IMG/VR virus record: IMGVR_UViG_3300045999_008996
Coordinates: 62,001-126,000 of that record
Length of the DNA: 64,000 nt
Direction: 5' to 3' (one strand)
From: a virus
The notes under the pieces are model-generated. The model ran no database searches and was not told the origin of the DNA. It worked only from the letters and a program-made list of their open reading frames with translations. The position numbers were made by a program, and so were the translations under genes. Positions 6,811 to 13,633 of the stretch are shown here, in pieces. How positions within the stretch are numbered: the stretch's first letter is position 1; every line of letters begins with the position of its first letter.

Positions 6811-7012
6811 TTTTTGCATCAAGTGTTTGCTTTACAATTCTGGCGGACTTTTGTGCTTTTGATTTCCATTCTTCAAGTTTTTCAATTCTATCACACAACT
6901 CGGTGATAATACCAATCAGACAATCATAATCAATATGCTCAATATCTTCACCATATTCTGGGTCATTATAGACATAGTAATTCAGTTCTTTCTTGAAGTT
7001 TCGGTCAGTCAT
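6803..7012 (-). CDS. Hypothetical protein, 69 aa
   Basis: Start ATG 7010-7012 (MTDRNFKKELNYYVYNDPEY). Acidic middle, then a coiled-coil C-terminus (ELCDRIEKLEEWKSKAQKSA). Probably oligomeric; no known family. Confidence 0.6.
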   Translation of the reverse strand: MTDRNFKKELNYYVYNDPEYGEDIEHIDYDCLIGIITELCDRIEKLEEWKSKAQKSARIVKQTLDAKND

Positions 7013-7014
7013 AA

Positions 7015-7197
7015 TCAATAGTTCTCATCAACATATAGTTCTGCCTCATCATCTTTTCCTTTATCATACATTACTTTGGCAAACTTCACAAAGGCATCAG
7101 GTTTTCCAGCAAACTCAGTCCATCCACAACCATCTTCTTCACACCATTCTTCGGTAAAGTATTCTTTTACCATTTGGAGGATTTCTTCAGTAGTCAT
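7015..7197 (-). CDS. Small acidic protein, paralogue of 7356-7574
   Basis: 60 aa (MTTEEILQMVKEYFTEEWCE). It shares with the gene at 7356-7574 the pattern 'T.EQI.Q....Y..E.W......W......ALLKFA+V+Y..G', so the two look like diverged copies. Overlaps the neighbour at 7187. Function unknown. Confidence 0.6.
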   Translation of the reverse strand: MTTEEILQMVKEYFTEEWCEEDGCGWTEFAGKPDAFVKFAKVMYDKGKDDEAELYVDENY

Positions 7198-7363
7198 TTA
7201 GAATACCAAGAGCATAAAGTTGTCGTTCAATTCTCTCACTTGGAGTTCCAGTAAAAGCACCAACAAGTTCGGGATTGAGAGTATCAAGTTTCTGTGCGAT
7301 GTTCCAGCACTTATCTACTTCATCTTGATAGTGATTTAGAAGTTCCGTTAGAGGTTCAGTCAT
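7187..7363 (-). CDS. Small helical protein, 58 aa
   Basis: ATG at 7361-7363 (another ATG directly before it) overlaps the end of the upstream gene. Reads MTEPLTELLNHYQDEVDKCW and ends TPSERIERQLYALGILNDY. Helical and acidic; no domain recognised. Confidence 0.55.
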   Translation of the reverse strand: MTEPLTELLNHYQDEVDKCWNIAQKLDTLNPELVGAFTGTPSERIERQLYALGILNDY

Positions 7364-7574
7364 CATCAGAACTCCAAGTATTCATTTCGGTGCTTACATT
7401 ATTACTTTCCCAACCTTCATCATAACCCACTTTGAAACCTTCTGTGTAGATTACTCGGGCAAACTTCAAGAGTGCATCTTCTTCTAAAGGTTGCCATACA
7501 GCATCACCAATATCACCAGACCACAATTCTCTCAAATATGAGGAAGCAATTTGAATAATTTGTTCGTCAGTCAT
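7356..7574 (-). CDS. Small acidic protein, paralogue of 7015-7197
   Basis: Start ATG 7572-7574 (MTDEQIIQIASSYLRELWSG), 72 aa. Shares the LKFARV+Y core with the gene at 7015-7197 but adds an acidic tail of ~25 residues. Overlaps both neighbours. Function unknown. Confidence 0.6.
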   Translation of the reverse strand: MTDEQIIQIASSYLRELWSGDIGDAVWQPLEEDALLKFARVIYTEGFKVGYDEGWESNNVSTEMNTWSSDDD

Positions 7575-7812
7575 CGTATTCAGTAATAAAAGCAAATGCT
7601 AAACAAAACCTTCGTTGTTGAAAATCTACACTCATAAGAGAATTACCAAAGAAAGAAAACAAGAGGTTGATACCACCAGCAGAATGAATTATTTTACCGG
7701 GAGTTTCACAATTCACCCAAAGTAATGATTTGTTTTTGATGATACCAAACTGCCAGGTGTGAGATACTTCACCATCCTGATAAGTTTGTTTGGAGTGTTC
7801 GTAGATTTTCAT
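7567..7812 (-). CDS. Hypothetical protein, 81 aa
   Basis: Starts MKIYEHSKQTYQDGEVSHTW; beta-rich first half, and a hydrophobic stretch around residues 47-60 (GINLLFSFFGNSLM) too short and polar to be a sure membrane helix. Overlaps neighbours by 4-8 nt. Function unknown. Confidence 0.6.
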   Translation of the reverse strand: MKIYEHSKQTYQDGEVSHTWQFGIIKNKSLLWVNCETPGKIIHSAGGINLLFSFFGNSLMSVDFQQRRFCLAFAFITEYDD

Positions 7813-8006
7813 TTTTCAAGAACAAACAGAGTGTCAGAAATCATTTGTTTGGTGAAGTAAATTTCACCTTTATCAGTTACGAAAGAAAAGTATTTGAGGT
7901 CAGAAACTTTTCCCAAAAACTCTCCAATCTCCGCATATTTCTTTTCATCATATTCATTTTCAACACCTTCAAAGACACCGTATTTTGTGTGTGCGATGAT
8001 TTTCAT
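7809..8006 (-). CDS. Small beta-rich protein, 65 aa
   Basis: Start ATG 8004-8006 (MKIIAHTKYGVFEGVENEYD) preceded by AAAGGA; this is the first gene after promoter cassette 3. Alternating hydrophobic strands and one acidic helix. No family assigned. Confidence 0.6.
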   Translation of the reverse strand: MKIIAHTKYGVFEGVENEYDEKKYAEIGEFLGKVSDLKYFSFVTDKGEIYFTKQMISDTLFVLEK

Positions 8007-8030
8007 TGGAGTTCCTTTGTGTATGAAGTC

Positions 8031-8083
8031 ATTATACGACAAAACCACCGACCACAGGAGGGTCAGTGTGCCAGTTCATCAAG
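8031..8083 (-). promoter_or_regulatory. Terminator-promoter cassette 3
   Basis: Minus-strand hairpin (8-bp stem, arms 8061-8068 and 8046-8053, one G-T pair) followed by GTTTTG, then TATAAT at 8031-8036. The -35 is poor (around CTGTGG). The flank CACTTGATGAACTGGCACA matches cassettes 4 and 5 and contains the stop codon of the upstream gene. Confidence 0.7.
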
Positions 8084-8390
8084 TGTACACCTGAACCTCA
8101 AAGGTGTATGATTTTCTAAAATGTTCCATATTCATATGCATACTCACCACTTTTGCATCACCTTTTTGAACTTTACCAGCAACATCCAAAAAAGTATCTT
8201 CTGTTGGTTCATAAGATATGAAGGCTTTTGTAGGGTCTACTGCTGTAATACCAGTATTTGAAGTTGCGACCGATAAAGTAGTTACACCAGATACATTCCA
8301 TTCTGGTGGCAATTCAATTTTTTCTTCTACTACTGGTTCTTCTTTCTTTCCGTAAAGTTCTTCGTATTTTGCGATTAAAGGATTAGTCAT
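8079..8390 (-). CDS. Hypothetical protein, 103 aa
   Basis: Starts MTNPLIAKYEELYGKKEEPV: a short helix, a Glu/Val linker (residues 17-28), then a beta-rich domain (VSGVTTLSVATSNTGITAVD). Ends with TACACTTGA inside cassette 3, so the cassette begins at its stop codon. Function unknown. Confidence 0.65.
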   Translation of the reverse strand: MTNPLIAKYEELYGKKEEPVVEEKIELPPEWNVSGVTTLSVATSNTGITAVDPTKAFISYEPTEDTFLDVAGKVQKGDAKVVSMHMNMEHFRKSYTFEVQVYT

Positions 8391-8620
8391 TATACCATAT
8401 CCTCAAAGTCTCTGGGTTCTACATAAGGGTCTTCACAACCAGTATAAGCATACATTTTATTATTCATCTTATACCAGTCGTGATTGAGAGCATACCAGAA
8501 GGTCATGCAATACCAATCATAAAATCCAAGTCCTTCATCATAAGAACCAAATACATTAGTTTCTTCTGGAACTCTCATCCAGATTTTCCAATAATCAAAG
8601 ATTAGTTTAGTGAGTTTCAT
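8390..8620 (-). CDS. Aromatic-rich hypothetical protein, 76 aa
   Basis: Start ATG 8618-8620 (MKLTKLIFDYWKIWMRVPEE), seven-nt spacing after AGGAGG. Many Trp, Tyr and Phe. The gene just upstream (8607-8783) has a similar 'W...F..WCY..TH' style, so the two may be distant relatives. Function unknown. Confidence 0.6.
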   Translation of the reverse strand: MKLTKLIFDYWKIWMRVPEETNVFGSYDEGLGFYDWYCMTFWYALNHDWYKMNNKMYAYTGCEDPYVEPRDFEDMV

Positions 8621-8783
8621 AATACATATCCTCCTCATATTTTACATAATCACTTTGAAGATAGTTGAAGAACTCTCCATCATCGTGGGTCATAGTATAG
8701 CACCATTCATCAAAACATTCACCAAACCACCACCAACCAGATTGGAGTTTCTCAAAGACATTCATAGGACGATTGTATTTCAT
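8607..8783 (-). CDS. Aromatic-rich small protein, 58 aa
   Basis: ATG 8781-8783; reads MKYNRPMNVFEKLQSGWWWF and contains FDEWCYTMTHDDGEFF. Overlaps the start of the following gene. Supported by frame, overlap and the AGGAGG it contains for the next gene. Confidence 0.55.
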   Translation of the reverse strand: MKYNRPMNVFEKLQSGWWWFGECFDEWCYTMTHDDGEFFNYLQSDYVKYEEDMYYETH

Positions 8784-8950
8784 CAGTCATACCTAATCTT
8801 CTTTGGATTGTTTTTGGTTCCACATACAGGACACTTTATACCATCCATCACCAGTTGTCTATCACAAGAATTACACCAAAAGAAACCATACTTTGCCTGT
8901 TTGGATTTCTCACGATTTCTTGGTGTATAGTCATCATCTATCTTTCTCAT
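8783..8950 (-). CDS. Zinc-ribbon protein, 55 aa
   Basis: Start ATG 8948-8950 (MRKIDDDYTPRNREKSKQAK). Two CxxC knuckles (CNSCDRQL and CPVCGTKNN) 16 residues apart form a classical zinc ribbon, used in other proteins for nucleic-acid or protein contact. Its stop overlaps the next ATG. Specific role unknown. Confidence 0.65.
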   Translation of the reverse strand: MRKIDDDYTPRNREKSKQAKYGFFWCNSCDRQLVMDGIKCPVCGTKNNPKKIRYD

Positions 8951-9578
8951 CCACCCAATAAAATCCAAGACAAGTTTTCATAAAGAACCGAACAATCATA
9001 CTCGGTTTATCAGGCATATAATACCTCAAATATCGTTGATTACCAATTGTATAATAACCTTTATGATTACTTCCCTGTTTGATTACAAAAGAGGTTTCAG
9101 TATAAGAACCAGCACTCAATCCAGTTGTTGTATAAGCAAGTTTTAGGTAAGGAAACTGTCCGTGCTCCTTTGCATATTCAAAGTTCTCAATAATTCTATC
9201 AAACTTTATGCTGTATAACTTTTCTGAAAGATATTTGGATTGATGGAACTTGTTTTTAGTATTCTCTATCTGGGCATCAATCTTCTCATCAAACTCTTGT
9301 GTGATTTCATCCAGAGTTTTAGGTTTCTCTGGGATAATAAGGAGATGTTTGACTTTATCAAAGTTTTCATTAGTTTCAGATACTTTCAATCCCATAGCAC
9401 AAAATACTGCCTCTACATCTTTGATAGAAGTTAGTTTAGTAGTATCTACATCATACCACTTACTTCCAATATGTAAAGTTCCTACTGGTGGAATATAAGT
9501 GTTGTTTTGAACGCTTGCTGGGTAAGTATCCAATACTGGTTGTCCTATGTTTTGTTCGGTTGGTTTCCAATCAGTCAT
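8934..9578 (-). CDS. Hypothetical protein, 214 aa
   Basis: Start ATG 9576-9578 (MTDWKPTEQNIGQPVLDTYP). Residues 1-50 are Pro/Thr-rich, 50-85 look folded, ~95-150 form a helical or coiled-coil stretch (DEITQEFDEKIDAQIENTKN), and the rest is a basic aromatic C-terminus. No known domain. It is the largest protein in this part of the small-gene region. Confidence 0.65.
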   Translation of the reverse strand: MTDWKPTEQNIGQPVLDTYPASVQNNTYIPPVGTLHIGSKWYDVDTTKLTSIKDVEAVFCAMGLKVSETNENFDKVKHLLIIPEKPKTLDEITQEFDEKIDAQIENTKNKFHQSKYLSEKLYSIKFDRIIENFEYAKEHGQFPYLKLAYTTTGLSAGSYTETSFVIKQGSNHKGYYTIGNQRYLRYYMPDKPSMIVRFFMKTCLGFYWVDEKDR

Positions 9579-9711
9579 AATTTTCAAGTTCCTCACACAA
9601 TTCTAACACATTATCATAAATCACAGGGAAATAGTCCAAAGAGTAAGAAGTGCTACCTCCATAAACATTATCAAACTCTACAAAAAGTTCTTGAAGTTTA
9701 TAATCAGTCAT
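9571..9711 (-). CDS. Small acidic protein, 46 aa
   Basis: ATG 9709-9711; reads MTDYKLQELFVEFDNVYGGS and ends ELCEELENYD. Overlaps both neighbours (ATGACTGA). No family; support comes from packing and codon pattern. Confidence 0.5.
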   Translation of the reverse strand: MTDYKLQELFVEFDNVYGGSTSYSLDYFPVIYDNVLELCEELENYD

Positions 9712-9884
9712 TTTGCCTCCATAGCATTAATCACAGCATCACGAGCACTTTTACCTTTTGCTCTATTCATAGGAAATCCAGTATTTATAAACACCCAATC
9801 ACTCTCACCATTCATTTTGAGAGAATGTGGTTTGAATTGATTGAGTAGAAACTCAAGGATTTCTGTGTCTGATGGTTCAGTCAT
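9708..9884 (-). CDS. Small hypothetical protein, 58 aa
   Basis: ATG 9882-9884 (MTEPSDTEILEFLLNQFKPH). A segment VFINTGFPMNRAKGKSARDA and a terminal helix suggest a folded alpha/beta protein. Overlaps both neighbours by ATGA. A TATAAATA at 9782-9789 lies inside the gene and may be chance. Function unknown. Confidence 0.55.
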   Translation of the reverse strand: MTEPSDTEILEFLLNQFKPHSLKMNGESDWVFINTGFPMNRAKGKSARDAVINAMEAK

Positions 9885-10057
9885 CGTATTCCAGTATCAA
9901 AGAGGTTTTTCAGTTCTTCATAAAGTGGTCGTAGTTCAACATATCTTCCATCATGTTTTAGATCACCAGTATCTTTTGTATATAATAGAAGTGTATAGAG
10001 TTGTCGTGCTTGGTCTTCTTGAAGTTCTACGACATAAGATTTTTTGATTTCAATCAT
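9881..10057 (-). CDS. Small hypothetical protein, 58 aa
   Basis: ATG 10055-10057 (MIEIKKSYVVELQEDQARQL). A strand followed by helices (YTLLLYTKDTGDLK, YEELKNLF). Same length as the next gene downstream but no evident sequence similarity. Function unknown. Confidence 0.55.
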   Translation of the reverse strand: MIEIKKSYVVELQEDQARQLYTLLLYTKDTGDLKHDGRYVELRPLYEELKNLFDTGIR

Positions 10058-10338
10058 TCTACATCCCCCAAATCCTTTTCGTCAATCAAAATCACAGTAT
10101 CAAAGGGGATTTCACGACCAAGACCACAATACTTACCAAGTTGATACATAAGGCTCCAAAGTTGGAACTTCACATAACCATCTTCATCTTCCTTTGGAGG
10201 TTCATAAGGATACTTATCAAGCATTCCACCAGCACCCTGAGCACTCCAAAAGTCATTATGGTCTTGTTCCAGCATTTTTTTGCCGTGTTCTGTGAGTTTC
10301 ACACGAACATTATAGTTGATGTTGAAGGATTTAGTCAT
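10054..10338 (-). CDS. Hypothetical protein, 94 aa
   Basis: Starts MTKSFNINYNVRVKLTEHGK. The opening 'YNVRVKLTEHGKKMLEQDH' strand-helix is reminiscent of small winged-helix-like phage proteins; an acidic central loop and FQLWSLMYQLGKYCG helix follow. The family is not certain. Overlaps both neighbours by 4 nt. Confidence 0.65.
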   Translation of the reverse strand: MTKSFNINYNVRVKLTEHGKKMLEQDHNDFWSAQGAGGMLDKYPYEPPKEDEDGYVKFQLWSLMYQLGKYCGLGREIPFDTVILIDEKDLGDVE

Positions 10339-10583
10339 AATTCAAGAAGTTTCTCAAGTTGTAGTTTTTGTTGGACGAGTTCAACACTTTTCACTCTTTC
10401 GTCATAAAATCTTTTCATATTCTCACGGATTTCTCTTTCTTCTGAGGTCAAATCCATTTGATATTGTAATTTCAAAAGAAGAATAGTTTCCAAATCTTTG
10501 AGGACACTTACTGGAATATCCAAAAACTCATCATAAGTCATTTTCCTATCCAAATAACAATGGACATAATCAACCAAATCCAT
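10335..10583 (-). CDS. Helical hypothetical protein, 82 aa
   Basis: Starts MDLVDYVHCYLDRKMTYDEF (a second Met at residue 15 is possible). Long charged helices with Leu repeats at the end (LVQQKLQLEKLLEL), probably coiled coil. Function unknown. Confidence 0.6.
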   Translation of the reverse strand: MDLVDYVHCYLDRKMTYDEFLDIPVSVLKDLETILLLKLQYQMDLTSEEREIRENMKRFYDERVKSVELVQQKLQLEKLLEL

Positions 10584-10678
10584 CCCGCAGTATATAAAAA
10601 TGTTTTTTTACCTTCAACAATAAGACCACCTACACAATAAATCTGTGAGATAATCAGGAAGACATCACTTTTTGTCAT
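10538..10678 (-). CDS. Small membrane protein, 46 aa
   Basis: ATG 10676-10678 (MTKSDVFLIISQIYCVGGLI). Two hydrophobic helices (residues 5-20 and 27-44) separated by a short charged loop EGKKT: a probable inner-membrane hairpin. Overlaps neighbours in the usual way. It may act in host takeover or lysis, but nothing shows which. Confidence 0.55.
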   Translation of the reverse strand: MTKSDVFLIISQIYCVGGLIVEGKKTFLYTAGWIWLIMSIVIWIGK

Positions 10679-10872
10679 TTGGAGTTCTCCAACTTGTAGA
10701 AATCATATTTGGTTTTACAAGCAGTTGGTTGTTTTATACAATACGAAATTGTTTTTTCTTGTGTTTCTTTTTGTGCTATTGATGTTCCATTAGTAAATCC
10801 CAGAGTAAAAAATAAACCAGCAGTAGCCATAAGAAGAATAAGAACTGGTGGGATGTCATTATCATCGTTCAT
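10675..10872 (-). CDS. Single-helix membrane protein, tandem copy A
   Basis: 65 aa: a short acidic N-terminus, one transmembrane helix (residues 9-28, PVLILLMATAGLFFTLGF), then an outside or inside domain ending TACKTKYDFYKLENSK. The final 15 residues are nearly identical to the neighbour at 10869-11054, so the pair is a tandem duplication. Two Cys (YCIKQPTAC) could form a disulfide. Function unknown. Confidence 0.65.
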   Translation of the reverse strand: MNDDNDIPPVLILLMATAGLFFTLGFTNGTSIAQKETQEKTISYCIKQPTACKTKYDFYKLENSK

Positions 10873-11054
10873 TTCTGGTTCTCCAACTTGTAGAAATCAT
10901 ACTTGGTTTTACAAGCAGTTGGTTTTTCTATGCAGTATGTAATTGTTTCTCTTCGTGTTGTTGATTCTGCGCCATTAAACCCCAACATAAAAAACAAACC
11001 AGCAATAGCAACAAAAAGAATAAGAAATGGGAAGAAATTATCGTCGTTGCTCAT
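10869..11054 (-). CDS. Single-helix membrane protein, tandem copy B
   Basis: Start ATG 11052-11054 (MSNDDNFFPFLILFVAIAGL), 61 aa; the earlier in-frame ATG is inside the previous gene. Same layout as copy A: acidic N-terminus, one membrane helix, then TYCIEKPTACKTKYDFYKLE. The nucleotide match to copy A is highest over the last ~50 bases, so the duplication is fairly recent or this end is under selection. Confidence 0.65.
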   Translation of the reverse strand: MSNDDNFFPFLILFVAIAGLFFMLGFNGAESTTRRETITYCIEKPTACKTKYDFYKLENQK

Positions 11055-11266
11055 TTCCGTGCCTCCCAATACTTACCTTCCATACCACATTCATAATACT
11101 TTCTCGCATGATCACAATACTTACCATTAGATCTTCCCGTCACAACATTTCCAGTCAAAGCAGGATGAAGGCATAAGTCAAATGTGTCTCCAAATCCAGT
11201 AATGCGAGCATTCCAATCTTTCTTATAAAAACGGCAGTCGCAACAGAGACGAATAGGTTCAGTCAT
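11051..11266 (-). CDS. Cys-rich small protein, 71 aa
   Basis: Starts MTEPIRLCCDCRFYKKDWNA; Cys at ~8, 9, 11, 32, 51 and 60 with His nearby (CLHP, CDHARKYYECG) suggest one or two zinc sites. It resembles small Cys-rich proteins in other phages and bacteria (recall). First gene after promoter cassette 4, with RBS-like GAAGTT... only weak. Confidence 0.65.
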   Translation of the reverse strand: MTEPIRLCCDCRFYKKDWNARITGFGDTFDLCLHPALTGNVVTGRSNGKYCDHARKYYECGMEGKYWEARK

Positions 11267-11289
11267 TTGAAGTTTTTATCTATGAAAGT

Positions 11290-11340
11290 ATCATACCAGA
11301 AAAGGCACCTGTTTTCAAGTGCCCCTGTTCCAGTTCGTCA
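11290..11340 (-). promoter_or_regulatory. Terminator-promoter cassette 4
   Basis: Minus-strand 8-bp hairpin (arms 11316-11323 and 11304-11311, loop AAAA) followed by TTTTCT: a good terminator for the gene ending at 11338. TTGAAA at 11313-11318 overlaps the stem, then a 17-nt spacer and TATGAT at 11290-11295. It shares the flanks GAACTGG and CTGGTAT with cassettes 2, 3 and 5. Confidence 0.8.
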
Positions 11341-11628
11341 AGTGTCCAACATCTTACGAATTTTATCACCAATCAATTCAAGAATACTTTTTTGTCTTGG
11401 AGACCAAGCACTATAATTCATACAAATGTGATTGTATAGTCGTGGAAACTGATTAACAAGATTACAATAATCACCCCCTGATTTCAAACATTTATCAAAT
11501 CCAGCGCCATTAGAACTTTTACAACAATGAATACAGTTACGGCAGTTGATAGCAAGACCAGAAGCAGAATCAACTTGAGTATCAATCAGTCCTTCCAGTT
11601 GTGCCCGTTTTTGTTCAAGATTGTTCAT
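11338..11628 (-). CDS. Cys-rich hypothetical protein, 96 aa
   Basis: Starts MNNLEQKRAQLEGLIDTQVD; a helix, then a Cys cluster in residues 29-70 (CRNCIHCC, CLKSGGDYC, HIC) likely to bind zinc, then a helical tail. Not the same as the 71-aa neighbour but of similar style. Its stop codon lies in cassette 4. Confidence 0.6.
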   Translation of the reverse strand: MNNLEQKRAQLEGLIDTQVDSASGLAINCRNCIHCCKSSNGAGFDKCLKSGGDYCNLVNQFPRLYNHICMNYSAWSPRQKSILELIGDKIRKMLDT

Positions 11629-11843
11629 AAGTTCTCCAATTCATCACATACATCAAGTATAGCACGGGCATCAAGCACCATATCTTCCACACCTTCCTCT
11701 TCACAACACTGATAGTATTGGAGTTGTTCTACTACCTCACGGAGAGCATTAGCAATCTCATATCCATCAACATTACAGGGATGTGGTTCATTCTTCCAGA
11801 ATGCTTCAAATACTTTTTGTGCTACTTCTTTTTTGTTAGTCAT
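11625..11843 (-). CDS. Acidic helical protein, 72 aa
   Basis: Start ATG 11841-11843 (MTNKKEVAQKVFEAFWKNEP), chosen over an upstream ATG inside the previous gene. Helical, with CC near residue 45 and an acidic C-terminus. Overlaps neighbours. Function unknown. Confidence 0.55.
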   Translation of the reverse strand: MTNKKEVAQKVFEAFWKNEPHPCNVDGYEIANALREVVEQLQYYQCCEEEGVEDMVLDARAILDVCDELENL

Positions 11844-11958
11844 ACCAACACATCCAAGTAATACCAAAAAATGAACCAAGCATAAATCCTACAGCAACAT
11901 TAGAAGGAACTAAAAAGGAAATAGCAATAATAACTGCCCAGAGTAGAAAGATTTTCAT
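11836..11958 (-). CDS. Tiny hydrophobic membrane protein, 40 aa
   Basis: ATG 11956-11958 (MKIFLLWAVIIAISFLVPSN). Almost wholly hydrophobic: one membrane helix or a signal-anchor followed by a second short one (VAVGFMLGSFFGITWMCW). The coding call rests on its exact fit between neighbours. Confidence 0.5.
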   Translation of the reverse strand: MKIFLLWAVIIAISFLVPSNVAVGFMLGSFFGITWMCWYD

Positions 11959-11963
11959 TTTAG

Positions 11964-12158
11964 TCAAATCGGATAAGGTTGTTGTGGGTCTTTATACCAC
12001 ACTTTCTTGTACAATAACCACGGTTCATCACTATTGATATTATGAACCATTTGTGCCATCCAGTGGAAACCACAAGAATCTACGGAATCCAAATAATGAA
12101 TGCCTGTTTTAGGACAGATAGTTCTTGTGACAGATACAAACTTAATTTTCTCAACCAT
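11964..12158 (-). CDS. Hypothetical protein, 64 aa
   Basis: Start ATG 12156-12158 (MVEKIKFVSVTRTICPKTGI). Beta-rich, with two Cys and a Trp-rich C-terminal half (EPWLLYKKVWYKDPQQPYPI). Unknown function. Confidence 0.6.
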   Translation of the reverse strand: MVEKIKFVSVTRTICPKTGIHYLDSVDSCGFHWMAQMVHNINSDEPWLLYKKVWYKDPQQPYPI

Positions 12159-12160
12159 AA

Positions 12161-12259
12161 TCAAACTCCGTCTGGTAGATTTCCTGTTACACAAAGAATA
12201 AAAGCAACAATAAAGAAAATCCCAAGTCCTACTGGAAGTGAGTAATCTGGGTCAGTCAT
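12161..12259 (-). CDS. Tiny membrane protein, 32 aa
   Basis: ATG 12257-12259 (MTDPDYSLPVGLGIFFIVAF); a single transmembrane helix (residues 9-26) with a short acidic N-terminus. Small size keeps confidence low, but the frame fits the overlapping series. Confidence 0.45.
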   Translation of the reverse strand: MTDPDYSLPVGLGIFFIVAFILCVTGNLPDGV

Positions 12260-12519
12260 TTGTGTTCTTTATACCAACTAAGGTCTCTTGGTCGTGTAGT
12301 AATTACATCCAAATAAAGTTGAAATCGTTTGTATCGGATATAAAATCCAAGCAAAAACCCCGAACTGATACACAAAGAAAATTCTGGGAGGATAGAATCG
12401 GAACCAAAATCATCCCACTGGACTGTAATATCAACTAGAGCAAACTTTTGGAATCTAAGGACTTGGAAAAACCATTCTTTTCCAAAATCTTCATAAGTTT
12501 CATAATCAAAGAGTTTCAT
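12256..12519 (-). CDS. Hypothetical protein, 87 aa, relative of 14020-14298
   Basis: Start ATG 12517-12519 (MKLFDYETYEDFGKEWFFQV). The layout 'F..E..EDFGKEW......R......ALVDI...W' and a central beta-rich part with FLLGFYIRYKR resembles the protein at 14020-14298, so the two are probably paralogues. No known domain. Confidence 0.55.
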   Translation of the reverse strand: MKLFDYETYEDFGKEWFFQVLRFQKFALVDITVQWDDFGSDSILPEFSLCISSGFLLGFYIRYKRFQLYLDVITTRPRDLSWYKEHK

Positions 12520-12793
12520 ACTTTGCCTCAACTTCTTTCACACGCTCCATGAAACTATCCTCTCCGTGGTCTCCACTATACAAATAGTCCACGTGCCTCA
12601 TAATTTCTGCCATCTTACGCATCTTGAGAAGTTGTTTCCTCAAATAATTGATAGTTTCAGGTGAGAAGTTGGGAGGAGCATACTCATACTCATCTGGTTT
12701 GTTGTTGTTTTGGATTTCTACTTCCAACTCATCAGCAAACTGTGCTACCTTGTAGTAATCATAACCGCAATCGCCAAAATGTCCGCCTGAAAT
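12506..12793 (-). CDS. Hypothetical protein, 95 aa, probable ATT start
   Basis: The coding pattern clearly extends upstream of the first ATG (12725-12727): residues preceding it read ISGGHFGDCGYDYYKVAQFA, like the N-terminus of a small phage protein family with GGHF..YDYYKV..FADELE. No ATG, GTG or TTG exists in frame, but ATT at 12791-12793 sits 7 nt after a perfect GGAGG. Promoter cassette 5 lies just upstream. Function unknown; helical, acidic. Confidence 0.6.
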   Translation of the reverse strand: MSGGHFGDCGYDYYKVAQFADELEVEIQNNNKPDEYEYAPPNFSPETINYLRKQLLKMRKMAEIMRHVDYLYSGDHGEDSFMERVKEVEAKYETL

Positions 12794-12820
12794 AGGATTT
12801 CCTCCTTTCTATCTGAACAT

Positions 12821-12872
12821 ATTATACCAGAGAAACACTTACTTCCAAGTGCCCTTGTGCCAGTTTCATAAG
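12821..12872 (-). promoter_or_regulatory. Terminator-promoter cassette 5
   Basis: Minus-strand TTGGAA at 12843-12848, 16-nt spacer, TATAAT at 12821-12826, reading into the 95-aa gene. A short stem (CACTT/AAGTG) followed by GTTTCT may still terminate the endonuclease transcript. The flank with CACTTATGAAACTGGCACA shows it belongs with cassettes 2-4. Confidence 0.75.
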
Positions 12873-12876
12873 TGGT

Positions 12877-13623
12877 CTAATTTAGTTTTCTTCCTAATAC
12901 CCATCCATCAGCAGGACATTCTTCACTTCTTTTACATTCTATTCCATTATTCCACCATTTTTTAGTTTTCATACTTTCACTTATTTTTCTTTTACATTCT
13001 TCAGATAATTCTTTTCCATAATTGGGATTATTTTTTCCAAGTTTAGATATTTTTATCTTGGATTTTGTTTCTTCAGAATGTTTTTTTCCTGTATTTGATT
13101 TGCGAAGTTTTTCTTTGTGTTCTTCTGTCAACGAAGGTTTATTTCTTCCTGTATGAGAAATGGAAATTTTTCTTTTATGCTCTTCAGAAAGAGATTTGCC
13201 GTAGTTGTGATGTTTATCTCCTTTTTGACTTTCGCTAAAATATCTTATCAACTCTTCAGGATGTTTTTTGCCATAAAATGGATTATTTTTTCCAGATAAT
13301 GATTTTCTCCACCTATTTTTTAGATTTTCATACAAAGTAGAATTATAATATCTATTGTGTTTTCCATCTTGAGATGCTCTCATCATCCAAAAAGCATAAG
13401 TCATTTTTCTGGATTTTTCATTATCAATACCATATCTTTTTATAAATGCCTTTTCTAATAATGCGTGAGCAATATAATGCTCCTTCCCAGTAAGAACAAC
13501 AACTCTATTATTCTTTCCAAAAATACTTATGGGAAATGTATGGTGTTTTTCTGTATAACCTTCAGGAGGAGTTCTGTTCTCTGCTTTCCTTATAAGGTTA
13601 CAATATATCTTTAGATAGTTCAT
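12877..13623 (-). CDS. HNH homing endonuclease with NUMOD3 repeats
   Basis: 248 aa from ATG 13621-13623 (MNYLKIYCNLIRKAENRTPP). Residues ~22-60 hold EKHHTFPISIFGKNNRVVVL and then TGKEHYIAHALLEKAF, an HNH nuclease core (HH, central Asn, EHxxxH). Residues ~105-215 carry about five NUMOD3-type motifs (GK..PxYGK..SEE...K.S...). The C-terminus EECPADGWVLGR matches the corresponding region of the GIY-YIG enzyme at 5252-6166, although the catalytic domains are unrelated. It stops just before cassette 5. Expected to be a free-standing mobile endonuclease cutting a related phage that lacks it. Confidence 0.9.
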   Translation of the reverse strand: MNYLKIYCNLIRKAENRTPPEGYTEKHHTFPISIFGKNNRVVVLTGKEHYIAHALLEKAFIKRYGIDNEKSRKMTYAFWMMRASQDGKHNRYYNSTLYENLKNRWRKSLSGKNNPFYGKKHPEELIRYFSESQKGDKHHNYGKSLSEEHKRKISISHTGRNKPSLTEEHKEKLRKSNTGKKHSEETKSKIKISKLGKNNPNYGKELSEECKRKISESMKTKKWWNNGIECKRSEECPADGWVLGRKLN

Positions 13624-13633
13624 TTCTATTCTA

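Noticed and set aside
9782-9789. TATAAATA late promoter
   Set aside because: It lies in the middle of the 58-aa gene at 9708-9884 in an early-type region; probably chance in A/T-rich DNA, though it could serve the 46-aa gene.
7187-10057. Four genes of exactly 58 codons (7187, 8607, 9708, 9881) as a repeated gene family
   Set aside because: Equal length only; the proteins share no convincing sequence pattern.
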